Source: JBOHHM01 sp050725495
GTDB lineage: Bacteria; Pseudomonadota; Gammaproteobacteria; Burkholderiales; Burkholderiaceae_C
Length of the DNA stretch: 14,051 nt
Assembly: GCA_050725495.1 (NCBI GenBank)
Contig: JBOHHM010000151.1
Coordinates: 1 to 14,051 of the forward strand
Direction: 5' to 3'
Position 1 is the first letter of the stretch; every line of letters begins with the position of its first letter. The notes under the pieces are model-generated. The model saw only the letters and a list, made by a program, of their open reading frames with translations. It made no database searches and had not been told where the DNA came from. Both the position numbers and the translations under genes were made by a program. Positions 6,421 through 13,105 of the stretch are shown piece after piece.

Positions 6421-7386
6421 ATGCAGCGGCTTCTCCAGTTCACCCTCGATCTGTTCGATCCGGAGCCCGCGCCTGCTTCAGCCTTGTCCCCCGCCCCGAA
6501 GCCTGGGCGACATCGGCCCCAGGCCCGCACAGAACCTGCGAACAGTGCTGCTGAGTTCATGGCGTCCCCGGTGACGGCGCCGGCCGAGCTGCTGGACCAG
6601 GTGCTCGCCCCCGCGGTGTTTCGCCATCCGCGCAGCAACCGCGAAGCCCTGTTGCAGGGCTCGGTGGTCGGCTATGAATTCAAGCGCGGCAAACGCCGCA
6701 CCATAGGCTTTGTGGTCGGGGCCGATGGCCTGGTGGTCAGCGCGCCCAAGTGGGTGCCGTTGGGCGAGGTCGATGCTGCGCTGCACGAAAAATCGGCCTG
6801 GGTCATCAAGAAGCTGGGCGAGGCCCGCGAGCGCCAGGACCGGCTGGAGTCCGCGCGCATCGTCTGGCAGGACGGCACGACGCTGCCCTTTCTGGGCGAG
6901 CAGGTCACCGTGGTGCTGGACCCCAAGCACGCCTTTGACGCCGTGGGCGCGGTGCTCCACGCGGCAAACGGCGCGCAGGCCTGCGGGCCGGCCGGCCTGG
7001 CGCGCCTGCACATCGGCTTGCCGCACAGCGCCGCCCCCGAGCAAATACGCGACGCCGTGCAGGCCTGGCTGATGCGTCAGGCCAAACGATGGTTCACCGG
7101 GCGGTTGGAGCACTTTGCACCGCGCCTGGGCGTGCAGTGGCGCAAGCTGAGCCTGAGCAGCGCCGGCACGCGCTGGGGCAGCGCCAGCGCCAATGGCTCG
7201 ATCCGGCTGAACTGGCGGCTGATCCATTTCAAGCCCTCGGTGATCGACTATGTGGTGGCGCATGAGCTCAGCCACCTGCGCGTGATGGACCACAGCCCGC
7301 GCTTTTGGGACACGGTGCGCAGCGTGATGCCCGACTATGCCCAGCGGCGCGTCCAGCTCAAGGACGAGGCCTTGCCGCACTGGTAA
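6421..7386 (+). CDS. YgjP/DUF45-type zinc metallopeptidase (M48/SprT-like)
   Basis: A cytoplasmic protein of 321 residues with a zinc-protease site near the C-terminus: HELSH at 281-285 and a third His at 291 (VMDHSPRFWDTV). It is preceded by the family block GTRWGSASANGSIRLNWRLI. The N-terminal ~45 residues are Pro/Ala-rich and probably disordered. These proteins are commonly labelled metal-dependent hydrolase or M48-family peptidase; their substrates are not well defined. An in-frame GTG at 6415 is possible, but ATG 6421 is preferred. No Shine-Dalgarno is visible; instead TAAACT (6409-6414), overlapping the plsC stop, ends 6 nt before the ATG, which hints at a leaderless transcript. The gene starts 9 bases after plsC. 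Confidence 0.9.
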   Translation: MQRLLQFTLDLFDPEPAPASALSPAPKPGRHRPQARTEPANSAAEFMASPVTAPAELLDQVLAPAVFRHPRSNREALLQGSVVGYEFKRGKRRTIGFVVGADGLVVSAPKWVPLGEVDAALHEKSAWVIKKLGEARERQDRLESARIVWQDGTTLPFLGEQVTVVLDPKHAFDAVGAVLHAANGAQACGPAGLARLHIGLPHSAAPEQIRDAVQAWLMRQAKRWFTGRLEHFAPRLGVQWRKLSLSSAGTRWGSASANGSIRLNWRLIHFKPSVIDYVVAHELSHLRVMDHSPRFWDTVRSVMPDYAQRRVQLKDEALPHW

Positions 7387-7477
7387 AGCCCAGGTCGACA
7401 AAGCCGACAGCCATGGTCACAATGGCCAACAACGACAGGCCCGAACGAAGCGGCGTTGCGTTGGGAGACGATTCGGC

Positions 7478-7912
7478 ATGCACGACAAGACCATCCTGTT
7501 GGTCGAGGACAACCCGGACCACCTGGAGCTGACCCTGCTGGCTCTGCAGGAGCAGGGCCAGCGTCCCCATGTGGCCGTGGCGCGCGACGGCGTGGAGGCG
7601 CTCGACTACCTGTTCGGCCAGGGACGGCACAGCGGCCGCGATACCCGCCGCCAGCCCGAGCTGGTGCTGCTGGACCTGAAACTGCCCAAGCTGACGGGCC
7701 TCGATGTGCTGCAGCGCATGCGCGGCGACCCCCGCACGGCGGGCATCCCTGTGGTCATGTGGACCTCGTCCAGCGAGAGCGAAGACATCGCGGCCTGCTA
7801 CCGGGGCGGCGCCAGCAGCGTGGTGCGCAAGCCGGTGGACTTTGGCGAGTTCAGCGCCAAGCTCAGGCAGCTCAAGGGCTACTGGCTGCAGGTCAACGAA
7901 TCGCCGCGCTGA
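7478..7912 (+). CDS. Stand-alone CheY-like response regulator (Rcp1 type)
   Basis: A 144-residue protein made only of a receiver domain, with no output domain. The acidic pocket is E10-D11, the phosphoacceptor is D66 (LVLLDLKLPKLTG), the switch hydroxyl is T96 or S97 (MWTSSSE) and the conserved Lys is K118 (VRKPVDF). The insert between beta2 and beta3 (FGQGRHSGRDTRRQP) resembles Rcp1-type regulators that pair with phytochrome-like or hybrid histidine kinases. No kinase gene is in the window. The ATG at 7478 is chosen for its GGGAG at 7463-7467 and because it gives the family N-terminus; upstream in-frame sequence is not receiver-like. The gene ends convergently with the DadA-like gene, 60 bases away. 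It probably relays or drains phosphate through protein contacts rather than binding DNA. Confidence 0.92.
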   Translation: MHDKTILLVEDNPDHLELTLLALQEQGQRPHVAVARDGVEALDYLFGQGRHSGRDTRRQPELVLLDLKLPKLTGLDVLQRMRGDPRTAGIPVVMWTSSSESEDIAACYRGGASSVVRKPVDFGEFSAKLRQLKGYWLQVNESPR

Positions 7913-7923
7913 GCCTGTCGAAT

Positions 7924-7954
7924 GCCGGCACGCGCCGCGGCAGCGCGCGCCGGC
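7924..7954. terminator. GC-rich hairpin between convergent genes
   Basis: GCCGGC-A-CGCGC (7924-7935) pairs with GCGCG-C-GCCGGC (7943-7954), leaving one mismatch and a 7-nt loop. It sits between the stops of the convergent response regulator and DadA-like genes. There is no T-run on either side, so it could be a weak bidirectional or factor-assisted terminator. The motif CTGAGCCTGTCGAA just upstream (7909-7922) resembles part of a widespread REP-like intergenic repeat. Confidence 0.45.
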
Positions 7955-7972
7955 TTGAACGCCCCAGGCCTG

Positions 7973-9232
7973 TCAGGCGCCCGCGGCTCTCAGCCTGCCC
8001 GCGACGCTGCGCTCCTGCAGACTCTGCTGCACCAGGCTGCCGACCATGTCTGCCGTCACGGCTGACAGCGTCCAGCCGAGGTGACCGTGGCCGGTGTTGT
8101 AGAACACGCAAGGGGACCGGCCGCGGCCGACACGCGGCATCATGTTCGGCATCATGGGCCGCAGGCCAGCCCAGGGCACGACGCTGCGCGTGCTCACGCC
8201 CGGGAAACATTGCTCAACCCAGTCGATCAAGGGGCGAATGCGGTCGGCGCGGATGTCCTTGTTGTAGCCGTTGAACTCGGCCGTTCCAGCCACGCGGAAG
8301 CGATCCGCGCCCAGCCGGCTCGTCACCAGCTTGGTTTCGTCGTCGAGCAGGCTGACCATCGGTGCTGCACAGCGGCTTGGCTCGTCGAGCAGATTCACCG
8401 TGATCGAATAGCCCTTGACCGGATAGATGTTCACCCGGTCGCCGAGCTGCGCTGCCACCGAACGGCTGGCGACGCCAGCACAGACCACGACCCCGTCGAA
8501 CACCGAGGTGCTCAGCTCAGGTCCCTGCGCCACCGCGACCTCGACCTTCTGGCCGTCGGTGGTGACCGATCTCACGTCCTGGCCGTACAGGCAATGAACG
8601 CCGCGCCGTGCGATGGCGGCCGCGAGCCCATTCGTGAACTTGTGGATGTCGCCGGTCGAGTCGCTCTCAGTGAAAAAACCGCCGTAGTAGTTGCCCGCCA
8701 GCGTCGGCTCGATCGCGCGCATTTCTTCGGGTGTCACGGCGCGTCGCTTCAGCCCGCCTTGGGCCAGCAGTTCGGTCACCCGGGCCGCATGCTCGAACCC
8801 CGCCTTGTTCCGGTAGATGTGCAGGATCCCTTGCTGTTTCAGGTCGAAATCGATGCCCTCCTGTTGCGCCCAGGCGAACAGATGCTCGCGTGCCGCCACG
8901 GCCAGGCGAGCGGTCTCGACCGTGTTCTGGCGGTAAGCCGGGATCGAGGCGATGAACTCGGCAAACCAGGACAGCTTGTGCCAGGTCGGTTGGGGGTTGA
9001 CCAGCAGCGGGGCGTCGCTCTTGAGCATCCATTTGATGCCCTTGAGCAGCGTCGACCCATGGGTCCAGACCTCCGCATTCGAGGCAGACAGCTGCCCCCC
9101 GTTGGCAAACGAGGTTTCCATCGCAGCATAGCGATGCTTTTCAAACAGGGTGACTTCAAAGCCGCGCTTGGCCAGCGCGTAGGCCGTGGTGACACCGGTG
9201 ATGCCACCGCCGATGACGGCAATCGTTTTCAT
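7973..9232 (-). CDS. dadA: DadA-like FAD-dependent D-amino acid (or glycine) dehydrogenase
   Basis: A 419-residue FAD oxidoreductase of the DAAO/DadA family, which deaminates small D-amino acids to 2-oxo acids and passes electrons to the respiratory chain. The N-terminus is the FAD-binding Rossmann motif AVIGGGITGVTTAYALAKRG, then an E at the end of beta2 (LFEK). The DadA-typical ETSFANGGQLSASNAEVW segment follows at ~40. Near the C-terminus is VPWAGLRPMMPN and the second FAD motif YNTGHGHLGWTLS. The ATG (9232-9230) is chosen because it begins the Rossmann fold and has GGAG (9243-9240) 7 nt upstream. In-frame codons further upstream run through a riboswitch and are not coding. The tandem glycine riboswitch ahead of it suggests glycine or a glycine-linked amino acid as the relevant substrate. 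The symbol denotes family only. Confidence 0.9.
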   Translation of the reverse strand: MKTIAVIGGGITGVTTAYALAKRGFEVTLFEKHRYAAMETSFANGGQLSASNAEVWTHGSTLLKGIKWMLKSDAPLLVNPQPTWHKLSWFAEFIASIPAYRQNTVETARLAVAAREHLFAWAQQEGIDFDLKQQGILHIYRNKAGFEHAARVTELLAQGGLKRRAVTPEEMRAIEPTLAGNYYGGFFTESDSTGDIHKFTNGLAAAIARRGVHCLYGQDVRSVTTDGQKVEVAVAQGPELSTSVFDGVVVCAGVASRSVAAQLGDRVNIYPVKGYSITVNLLDEPSRCAAPMVSLLDDETKLVTSRLGADRFRVAGTAEFNGYNKDIRADRIRPLIDWVEQCFPGVSTRSVVPWAGLRPMMPNMMPRVGRGRSPCVFYNTGHGHLGWTLSAVTADMVGSLVQQSLQERSVAGRLRAAGA

Positions 9233-9262
9233 GGACAGGCTCCAGAACGTCATGGGTTGAGC

Positions 9263-9284
9263 CCGCACGCACCATGCGTGGCGG
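9263..9284 (-). promoter_or_regulatory. Candidate expression-platform hairpin of the glycine riboswitch
   Basis: Bases 9263-9271 pair with 9275-9284 (nine pairs, one bulged G, three-base loop). The stem sits between the second glycine aptamer and the DadA-like gene, 19 bases upstream of the GGAG. No T-run follows on the minus strand, so control is more likely at ribosome access than by transcription termination. No alternative pairing partner was worked out. Confidence 0.45.
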
Positions 9285-9286
9285 AC

Positions 9287-9490
9287 GCCCCCTCTGTTGC
9301 TGGACCTGAGAGATTCACGGACCGACGCCGCCAGGCGCGAATCCGCTTGCTCCTTCGGTGCGCTGGGTGACGACAAACCCGGCAGCTCTTCAGAGTGCAT
9401 GAGTGGCGCCGGTTCATTTGCCTGAGAGTTTCCGGGGCGGTTGCTCCTTCGGCGCTGCAGCCAGGCGAAGCTGGACAACAGACTCTCCCG
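9287..9490 (-). ncRNA. Tandem glycine riboswitch (two aptamers)
   Basis: Read on the minus strand, two glycine-aptamer signatures occur in series. Aptamer 1 begins GGGAGAGTC (9489-9481), has GCCGAAGGAGCAA (9453-9441) and closes with AAACTCTCAGG (9431-9421). A linker with CTCTGAAGAGC leads to aptamer 2, which has ACCGAAGGAGCAAGC (9359-9345), GAATCTCTCAGG (9316-9305) and a final CAGAGGGG close (to ~9288). This is the classic two-aptamer glycine class. It lies 55 nt upstream of the DadA-like start on the same strand, so that gene is its target. These riboswitches usually turn on glycine breakdown or efflux when glycine is high; an ON switch is inferred here. Limits were set by eye and may be off by ~10 nt. 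No convincing promoter was found just upstream. Confidence 0.93.
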
Positions 9491-9739
9491 ACACCACGCT
9501 GGATCGACTTCGTTGAGCCCATCCAACGCCGCTATGGTAACAACAGTTTGGCGGGGGACGTGTCGCTATATCCCGGGCGGCTGTGCGGGCTTGCTGAAAC
9601 ATGCCTCCCGCCGTCACGGGCCGACGCGACGATCAAGTGGGCGTCTGGGGCTCGGTCGAATCTTGCACAAAGCGGCGGACCAAGGGCGATGGCGGCTGTT
9701 GTCGGGTGGAAGCTGAATTCAGCCCGCCGATGCCCTGGG
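9491..9739. other. Non-coding stretch between the riboswitch and the MBL hydrolase gene
   Basis: I see no gene here on either strand. It must hold the promoter of the riboswitch transcript, for which no good sigma70 pair is evident (a TACCAT hexamer on the minus strand near 9532-9537 lacks a matching -35). A perfect 12-bp palindrome GCTGAATTCAGC lies at 9712-9723, 17 bases past the stop of the hydrolase gene. It has no loop or T-run typical of a terminator. Confidence 0.5.
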
Positions 9740-10816
9740 TCAGCGAGGCGGCGGCGCTTCAAAGCGGATGACGCCGGCGGCATCGACCCGCCGGCGCACC
9801 CGTCCCTCAAACCACAGCGCATGCAGGTGCGCCACCGACTCGCCCATGGCAAACGTGGTCTGGTGCAGATCGAGCTTGCGCTTGAACATCACGGGCAGGA
9901 TGTCGGCTGCGCTGCAGGGCCGGTCCTCGCAGGCCTGCAGCACTTCGGCCAGCCGCTCCTGGTGGTGGTCGTGCAACTGCTGGATGCGCTCGTGCAGGCC
10001 CTGGAACGGCTTGCCATGCGAGGGCAGGGTCAGCGTGTCGGGCGGCAAGGCCCTGAACTTGTCGATCGACTGCAGGAACAGCGTGAGCGGGTTCGACTCC
10101 GGCTCCATGTCGTAGACGCTGACATTGGTCGAGATGCGCGGCAGCACCATGTCGCCGCTGATCAACACCTTGATCGAATCGCAGTACAGCGCCATGTGCT
10201 CGGGCGCGTGGCCGTAGCCGCTGATGCAGGTCCAGTCGCGCCCGCCGATGCGGATCACGGCGCCGTCCATCAGGCGGTGAAAGCTGCGCGGCACGGCCGG
10301 CACCATGCTCGGATAGTAGTTGGCGCGGCCGCGGATTTTTTCCACCGAATCCGGATCGGTCAGGCCATGCGAGGCGAAGAAGCGGGCCGCGCTCTCGCCG
10401 CCGAAGCCGGTCGTGCTCTGCGAGCCGATGCGCGCCGCGTTGTAGTCGGTGGCGCTGATCCACAGCGGCGCGTTCCAGCGCTGGCACAGCCAGTGGGCCA
10501 GGCCGATGTGGTCCGGGTGCATGTGGGTCACGATCACGCGCAGAACCGGCAGGCCTTCGAGCTGGGTCGCGAAAATCGTTTCCCACTGAGCCTTGGCCTC
10601 GTCCTTGGCGATGCAGCAGTCCACCACGCTCCAGCCCTGGCCCTTGCCGTTGGGGCCGTCGATCTCGTCGCGCAGCAGCCACAGGTTGATATGGTCCAGC
10701 GCAAACGGCAGGGCCATGCGGATCCACTTGACGCCGGGGGCGACTTCGAGCGAGCCGCCCGCTGCGGGCAGGGTGTCGCCCAGGGGATAGTGCAGTCGTT
10801 GTTCGAGTGAGTTCAT
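9740..10816 (-). CDS. MBL-fold metallo-hydrolase
   Basis: A 358-residue cytoplasmic metallo-beta-lactamase-fold protein. Metal ligands are visible: THMHPDH (H98, H100, D102, H103), GHAPEHM (H203), SGDMVLP (D222) and SHGKPF (H267). This HxHxDH...H...D...H set binds two metals and points to a hydrolase. The ~90 C-terminal residues form a helical extension with a winged-helix-like appearance, as in LACTB2/glyoxalase-II-related members. The substrate cannot be told; thioester, lactone or phosphodiester cleavage are all possible. It is divergent from the MerR/LiuR-like gene, with only 89 bases between the two starts. A LiuR-type operator begins 6 bases upstream of its ATG, so the same regulator probably controls it, suggesting a role alongside branched-chain acyl-CoA catabolism. 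No Shine-Dalgarno is seen. Confidence 0.93.
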   Translation of the reverse strand: MNSLEQRLHYPLGDTLPAAGGSLEVAPGVKWIRMALPFALDHINLWLLRDEIDGPNGKGQGWSVVDCCIAKDEAKAQWETIFATQLEGLPVLRVIVTHMHPDHIGLAHWLCQRWNAPLWISATDYNAARIGSQSTTGFGGESAARFFASHGLTDPDSVEKIRGRANYYPSMVPAVPRSFHRLMDGAVIRIGGRDWTCISGYGHAPEHMALYCDSIKVLISGDMVLPRISTNVSVYDMEPESNPLTLFLQSIDKFRALPPDTLTLPSHGKPFQGLHERIQQLHDHHQERLAEVLQACEDRPCSAADILPVMFKRKLDLHQTTFAMGESVAHLHALWFEGRVRRRVDAAGVIRFEAPPPR

Positions 10817-10822
10817 GTAGGA

Positions 10823-10851
10823 TTGACGTTGACGTAAACGTCATATGTAAT
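10823..10851 (+). promoter_or_regulatory. LiuR-type operator and promoter ahead of the MerR regulator
   Basis: A near-perfect 22-bp palindrome at 10823-10844 has a right half GTAAACGTCAT and left half TTGACGTTGAC; one mirrored pair and the end pair differ from the perfect site downstream. TTGACG (10823-10828), a 17-nt spacer and TGTAAT (10846-10851) form a good rightward sigma70 promoter, so the regulator would bind within the promoter spacer, as MerR proteins do. The site also lies immediately upstream of the divergent hydrolase start (10816). Confidence 0.8.
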
Positions 10852-10905
10852 GCCTGCATTGTAGGGACGACCCCGCCCGAGCGCTGTCACCTCCGTAATT
10901 CACCC

Positions 10906-11304
10906 ATGGCCACCACCTACACCATCAGCGACCTTGCCCGCGAGTTTGACCTGACCACCCGCGCCATGCGCTTCTATGAAGACATGGGGCTGCTGCAGCC
11001 CGAGCGCTCGGGTCCCGGCGGGCGCAACCGCGTCTACACCGCGCGTGACCGCACGCGCCTGAAGCTCACGCTGCGCGCCAAGCGCCTGGGCCTGTCGCTG
11101 ACCGAGGCCAAGGAAATCATCGACACCTACGACAGCCCGCGCGACACCGTGCCGCAGCTCAAGAAATTCCTGGTGGTGCTGGCCGAGCACCGCAAGCAGC
11201 TCGAAGAACAGATGGCCGACCTGCAGGCCAACCTCGACGAGGTCAAGGTCCATGAAAAAGAGGCCCGGGCCCTGCTGGCCAAGGCAGAGAAAGCAACAAA
11301 GTAG
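10906..11304 (+). CDS. liuR: MerR-family regulator, LiuR-like
   Basis: A 132-residue DNA-binding regulator. The N-terminal winged-helix HTH of the MerR family is clear (TISDLAREFDLTTRAMRFYE, DMGLLQPER, then NRVYTARDRTRLKLTLRAKR). A long C-terminal dimerisation coiled coil follows (roughly 75-125, HRKQLEEQMADLQANLDEVK). There are no metal-binding cysteines. LiuR proteins control leucine/isovalerate degradation in proteobacteria and recognise ACGTAAACGT-containing palindromes; such sites flank this gene on both sides. Downstream is isovaleryl-CoA dehydrogenase, which supports the assignment. The ATG at 10906 is chosen because it starts the HTH domain; an in-frame upstream codon at 10807 would overlap the operator. 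No Shine-Dalgarno is apparent. Autoregulation is inferred from the operator in its own promoter. Confidence 0.9.
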   Translation: MATTYTISDLAREFDLTTRAMRFYEDMGLLQPERSGPGGRNRVYTARDRTRLKLTLRAKRLGLSLTEAKEIIDTYDSPRDTVPQLKKFLVVLAEHRKQLEEQMADLQANLDEVKVHEKEARALLAKAEKATK

Positions 11305-11308
11305 TCCA

Positions 11309-11340
11309 TAATTGACGTTTACGTAAACGTCAATTAGGAT
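11309..11340 (+). promoter_or_regulatory. Perfect 28-bp LiuR operator within the thioesterase-ivd promoter
   Basis: Bases 11309-11336 form a perfect palindrome (left half TAATTGACGTTTAC, right half its complement). TTGACG (11312-11317), 17 nt and TAGGAT (11335-11340) make a sigma70-like promoter whose spacer holds the palindrome core, the same layout as at 10823. TAGGAT also contains AGGA 7 nt before ATG 11347, so it could act instead as the ribosome site; if it is the -10, the mRNA would start at or beside the ATG. Confidence 0.85.
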
Positions 11341-11346
11341 GCGGCC

Positions 11347-11808
11347 ATGAATTTGCCTCGTTTCGAGCCCCAGGACCCCGGCTACGCGGCCCGTGTCCGC
11401 GACAGTTTTGCGCGCCAGGGCGCCATGGCCACCATTGGCGCCAGTCTGGCGGCCGTTGAGCCCGGCCGGGTCGTGATCGAGCTCGACTGGGCGCCGGCGC
11501 TGACCCAGCAGCATGGCTTTTTGCATGCCGGCATGGTGGCCACGGCGCTTGATTCGGCCTGCGGCTATGCGGGCTTCACGCTGATGCCGGCCGAGGCGGC
11601 CGTGCTCACGATCGAATACAAGATCAACCTGCTGGCCCCGGCCAAAGGCCAGCGCTTTCGCATGGTGGGCCAGGTCGTCAAGCCGGGGCGCACGATCACG
11701 GTCGCCGAGGGCCAGGCCTATGCCCTGGACGAGGGCAAGGAAAAACTCGTCGCCACCATGGGCTGCACGCTGATGGCCGTGACCGGCCGCGACCACATTC
11801 GTCACTGA
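11347..11808 (+). CDS. PaaI-family hotdog-fold thioesterase
   Basis: A 153-residue cytoplasmic acyl-CoA thioesterase of the PaaI/YiiD type. The hotdog signature is QQHGFLHAGMVATALDSACG, giving H56-G57, H60-x-G62 and the general acid/base D69 at the start of the central helix. A hydrophobic EYKINLLAPAKG strand follows, the usual substrate-channel element. It hydrolyses acyl-CoAs to free acid plus CoA; placed 22 bases ahead of isovaleryl-CoA dehydrogenase and under the same LiuR-type operator, it may relieve build-up of short branched or aryl acyl-CoAs and free CoA. The specific substrate is not readable from sequence. The ATG at 11347 is the first after the promoter; the AGGA at 11336-11339 is a possible ribosome site. 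Confidence 0.9.
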   Translation: MNLPRFEPQDPGYAARVRDSFARQGAMATIGASLAAVEPGRVVIELDWAPALTQQHGFLHAGMVATALDSACGYAGFTLMPAEAAVLTIEYKINLLAPAKGQRFRMVGQVVKPGRTITVAEGQAYALDEGKEKLVATMGCTLMAVTGRDHIRH

Positions 11809-11830
11809 AACAAGCATTAGGAGAACCCCT

Positions 11831-13009
11831 ATGAACCTGCCCGGACTCAACTTCCAGCTGGGTGAAGACATCGACGCGCTGCGCGACGCGGTGCGCGAAT
11901 TCGCGCAGGCCGAGATCGCGCCGCGCGCCGCCGACATCGACCAGAGCGATCAGTTTCCGATGGACCTGTGGCGCAAGATGGGTGAGCTGGGCGTGCTGGG
12001 CATCACCGTGCCCGAGGAATACGGCGGCGCCAACATGGGCTACCTCGCCCATATGATCGCGATGGAGGAAATCTCGCGTGCCAGCGCTTCCGTGGGCCTG
12101 AGCTATGGCGCTCACAGCAACCTCTGCGTGAACCAGATCAAGCGCAACGGCACGGACGAGCAGCGCAGGAAATACCTGCCCAAGCTGATATCGGGCGAAC
12201 ATGTGGGCGCGCTGGCGATGAGCGAGCCGGGCGCCGGGTCGGATGTGATCTCGATGAAGCTCAAGGCCGAGGACAAGGGCGGCTACTACCTGCTCAACGG
12301 CAGCAAGATGTGGATCACCAACGGCCCCGACGCCGACACGCTCGTGGTTTATGCCAAGACCGAGCCCGAGCTGGGTGCGCGCGGCGTGACGGCCTTCCTG
12401 ATCGAAAAAGGCATGAAGGGTTTCAGCATCGCGCAAAAGCTCGACAAGCTGGGCATGCGCGGCAGCCACACGGGCGAGCTGGTGTTTCAAAATGTCGAGG
12501 TGCCGGCGGCCCACATCCTGGGCGGCCTCAACAGCGGCACCAAGGTGCTGATGAGCGGCCTGGACTACGAGCGCGCCGTGCTGGCGGCCGGGCCGCTCGG
12601 CATCATGCAGGCGGTGATGGACAACGTGATTCCCTACACCCATGACCGCAAGCAGTTCGGCCAGAGCATCGGCGAATTCCAGCTGATCCAGGGCAAGGTG
12701 GCCGACATGTACACCGTGCTGCAGGCCGGCCGCGCGTTTTGCTACACGGTCGGCAAGAACCTCGACCTGCTGGGCAGCGGGCATGTGCGCCAGGTGCGCA
12801 AGGACTGCGCCTCGGTCATCCTGTGGTGCGCCGAGAAGGCCACCTGGATGGCCGGCGAGGGCATCCAGATCTTCGGCGGCAACGGCTACATCAACGAGTA
12901 CCCGCTGGGGCGCCTGTGGCGCGACGCCAAGCTCTACGAAATCGGCGCCGGTACCAGCGAGATCCGCCGCATGCTGATTGGGCGCGAGCTGTTTGCCGAA
13001 ACCATGTAG
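11831..13009 (+). CDS. liuA: Isovaleryl-CoA dehydrogenase
   Basis: An FAD acyl-CoA dehydrogenase of 392 residues that oxidises isovaleryl-CoA to 3-methylcrotonyl-CoA in leucine degradation, passing electrons to ETF. Family blocks include the FAD-binding ALAMSEPGAGSDV (127-139) and WITNGPDADT (161-170), and the C-terminal IQIFGGNGYINEYPLGRLWR plus YEIGAGTSEIRRMLIGREL. The catalytic base is E247 in GLDYERAVLAAGPLG. Glu at this early position rather than near the C-terminus is the hallmark of isovaleryl-CoA dehydrogenases and separates it from most other acyl-CoA dehydrogenases. A clear AGGAG (11819-11823) lies 7 nt before ATG 11831. It forms an operon with the thioesterase, probably controlled by LiuR. 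The carboxylase subunits expected next in the pathway are not in the window. Confidence 0.97.
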   Translation: MNLPGLNFQLGEDIDALRDAVREFAQAEIAPRAADIDQSDQFPMDLWRKMGELGVLGITVPEEYGGANMGYLAHMIAMEEISRASASVGLSYGAHSNLCVNQIKRNGTDEQRRKYLPKLISGEHVGALAMSEPGAGSDVISMKLKAEDKGGYYLLNGSKMWITNGPDADTLVVYAKTEPELGARGVTAFLIEKGMKGFSIAQKLDKLGMRGSHTGELVFQNVEVPAAHILGGLNSGTKVLMSGLDYERAVLAAGPLGIMQAVMDNVIPYTHDRKQFGQSIGEFQLIQGKVADMYTVLQAGRAFCYTVGKNLDLLGSGHVRQVRKDCASVILWCAEKATWMAGEGIQIFGGNGYINEYPLGRLWRDAKLYEIGAGTSEIRRMLIGRELFAETM

Positions 13010-13025
13010 CCATCGCTGTCACCCT

Positions 13026-13073
13026 GGGCGCAGTGCGGGATCTCAAGCGCAGGCAAGATTCTTCGCTGCGCCC
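13026..13073. repeat. Inverted repeat between ivd and can
   Basis: GGGCGCAG (13026-13033) and CTGCGCCC (13066-13073) are perfect 8-bp inverted copies separated by 32 bases. The loop is large and no T-run follows. It could be a weak structure separating the ivd and can messages, or chance in GC-rich DNA. Confidence 0.3.
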
Positions 13074-13105
13074 GCATGGGCTGCCGCAGAAGCGACAATC
13101 GAGTC

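Noticed and set aside
8081..9370. 429-codon open frame on the + strand opposite the DadA-like gene
   Set aside because: Antisense shadow; it also crosses the second glycine aptamer.
9233..9526. N-terminal extension of the DadA-like protein by 98 codons
   Set aside because: The added stretch is the riboswitch RNA; the FAD Rossmann motif and a spaced GGAG fix the start at 9232.
9395..10810. 471-codon open frame on the + strand opposite the MBL hydrolase
   Set aside because: It runs through the riboswitch and antisense to conserved metal-binding motifs; low-complexity His/Arg/Val composition and no domain.
11696..12784. 362-codon minus-strand frame opposite the isovaleryl-CoA dehydrogenase gene
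   Set aside because: Shadow of a highly conserved gene with no family motifs.
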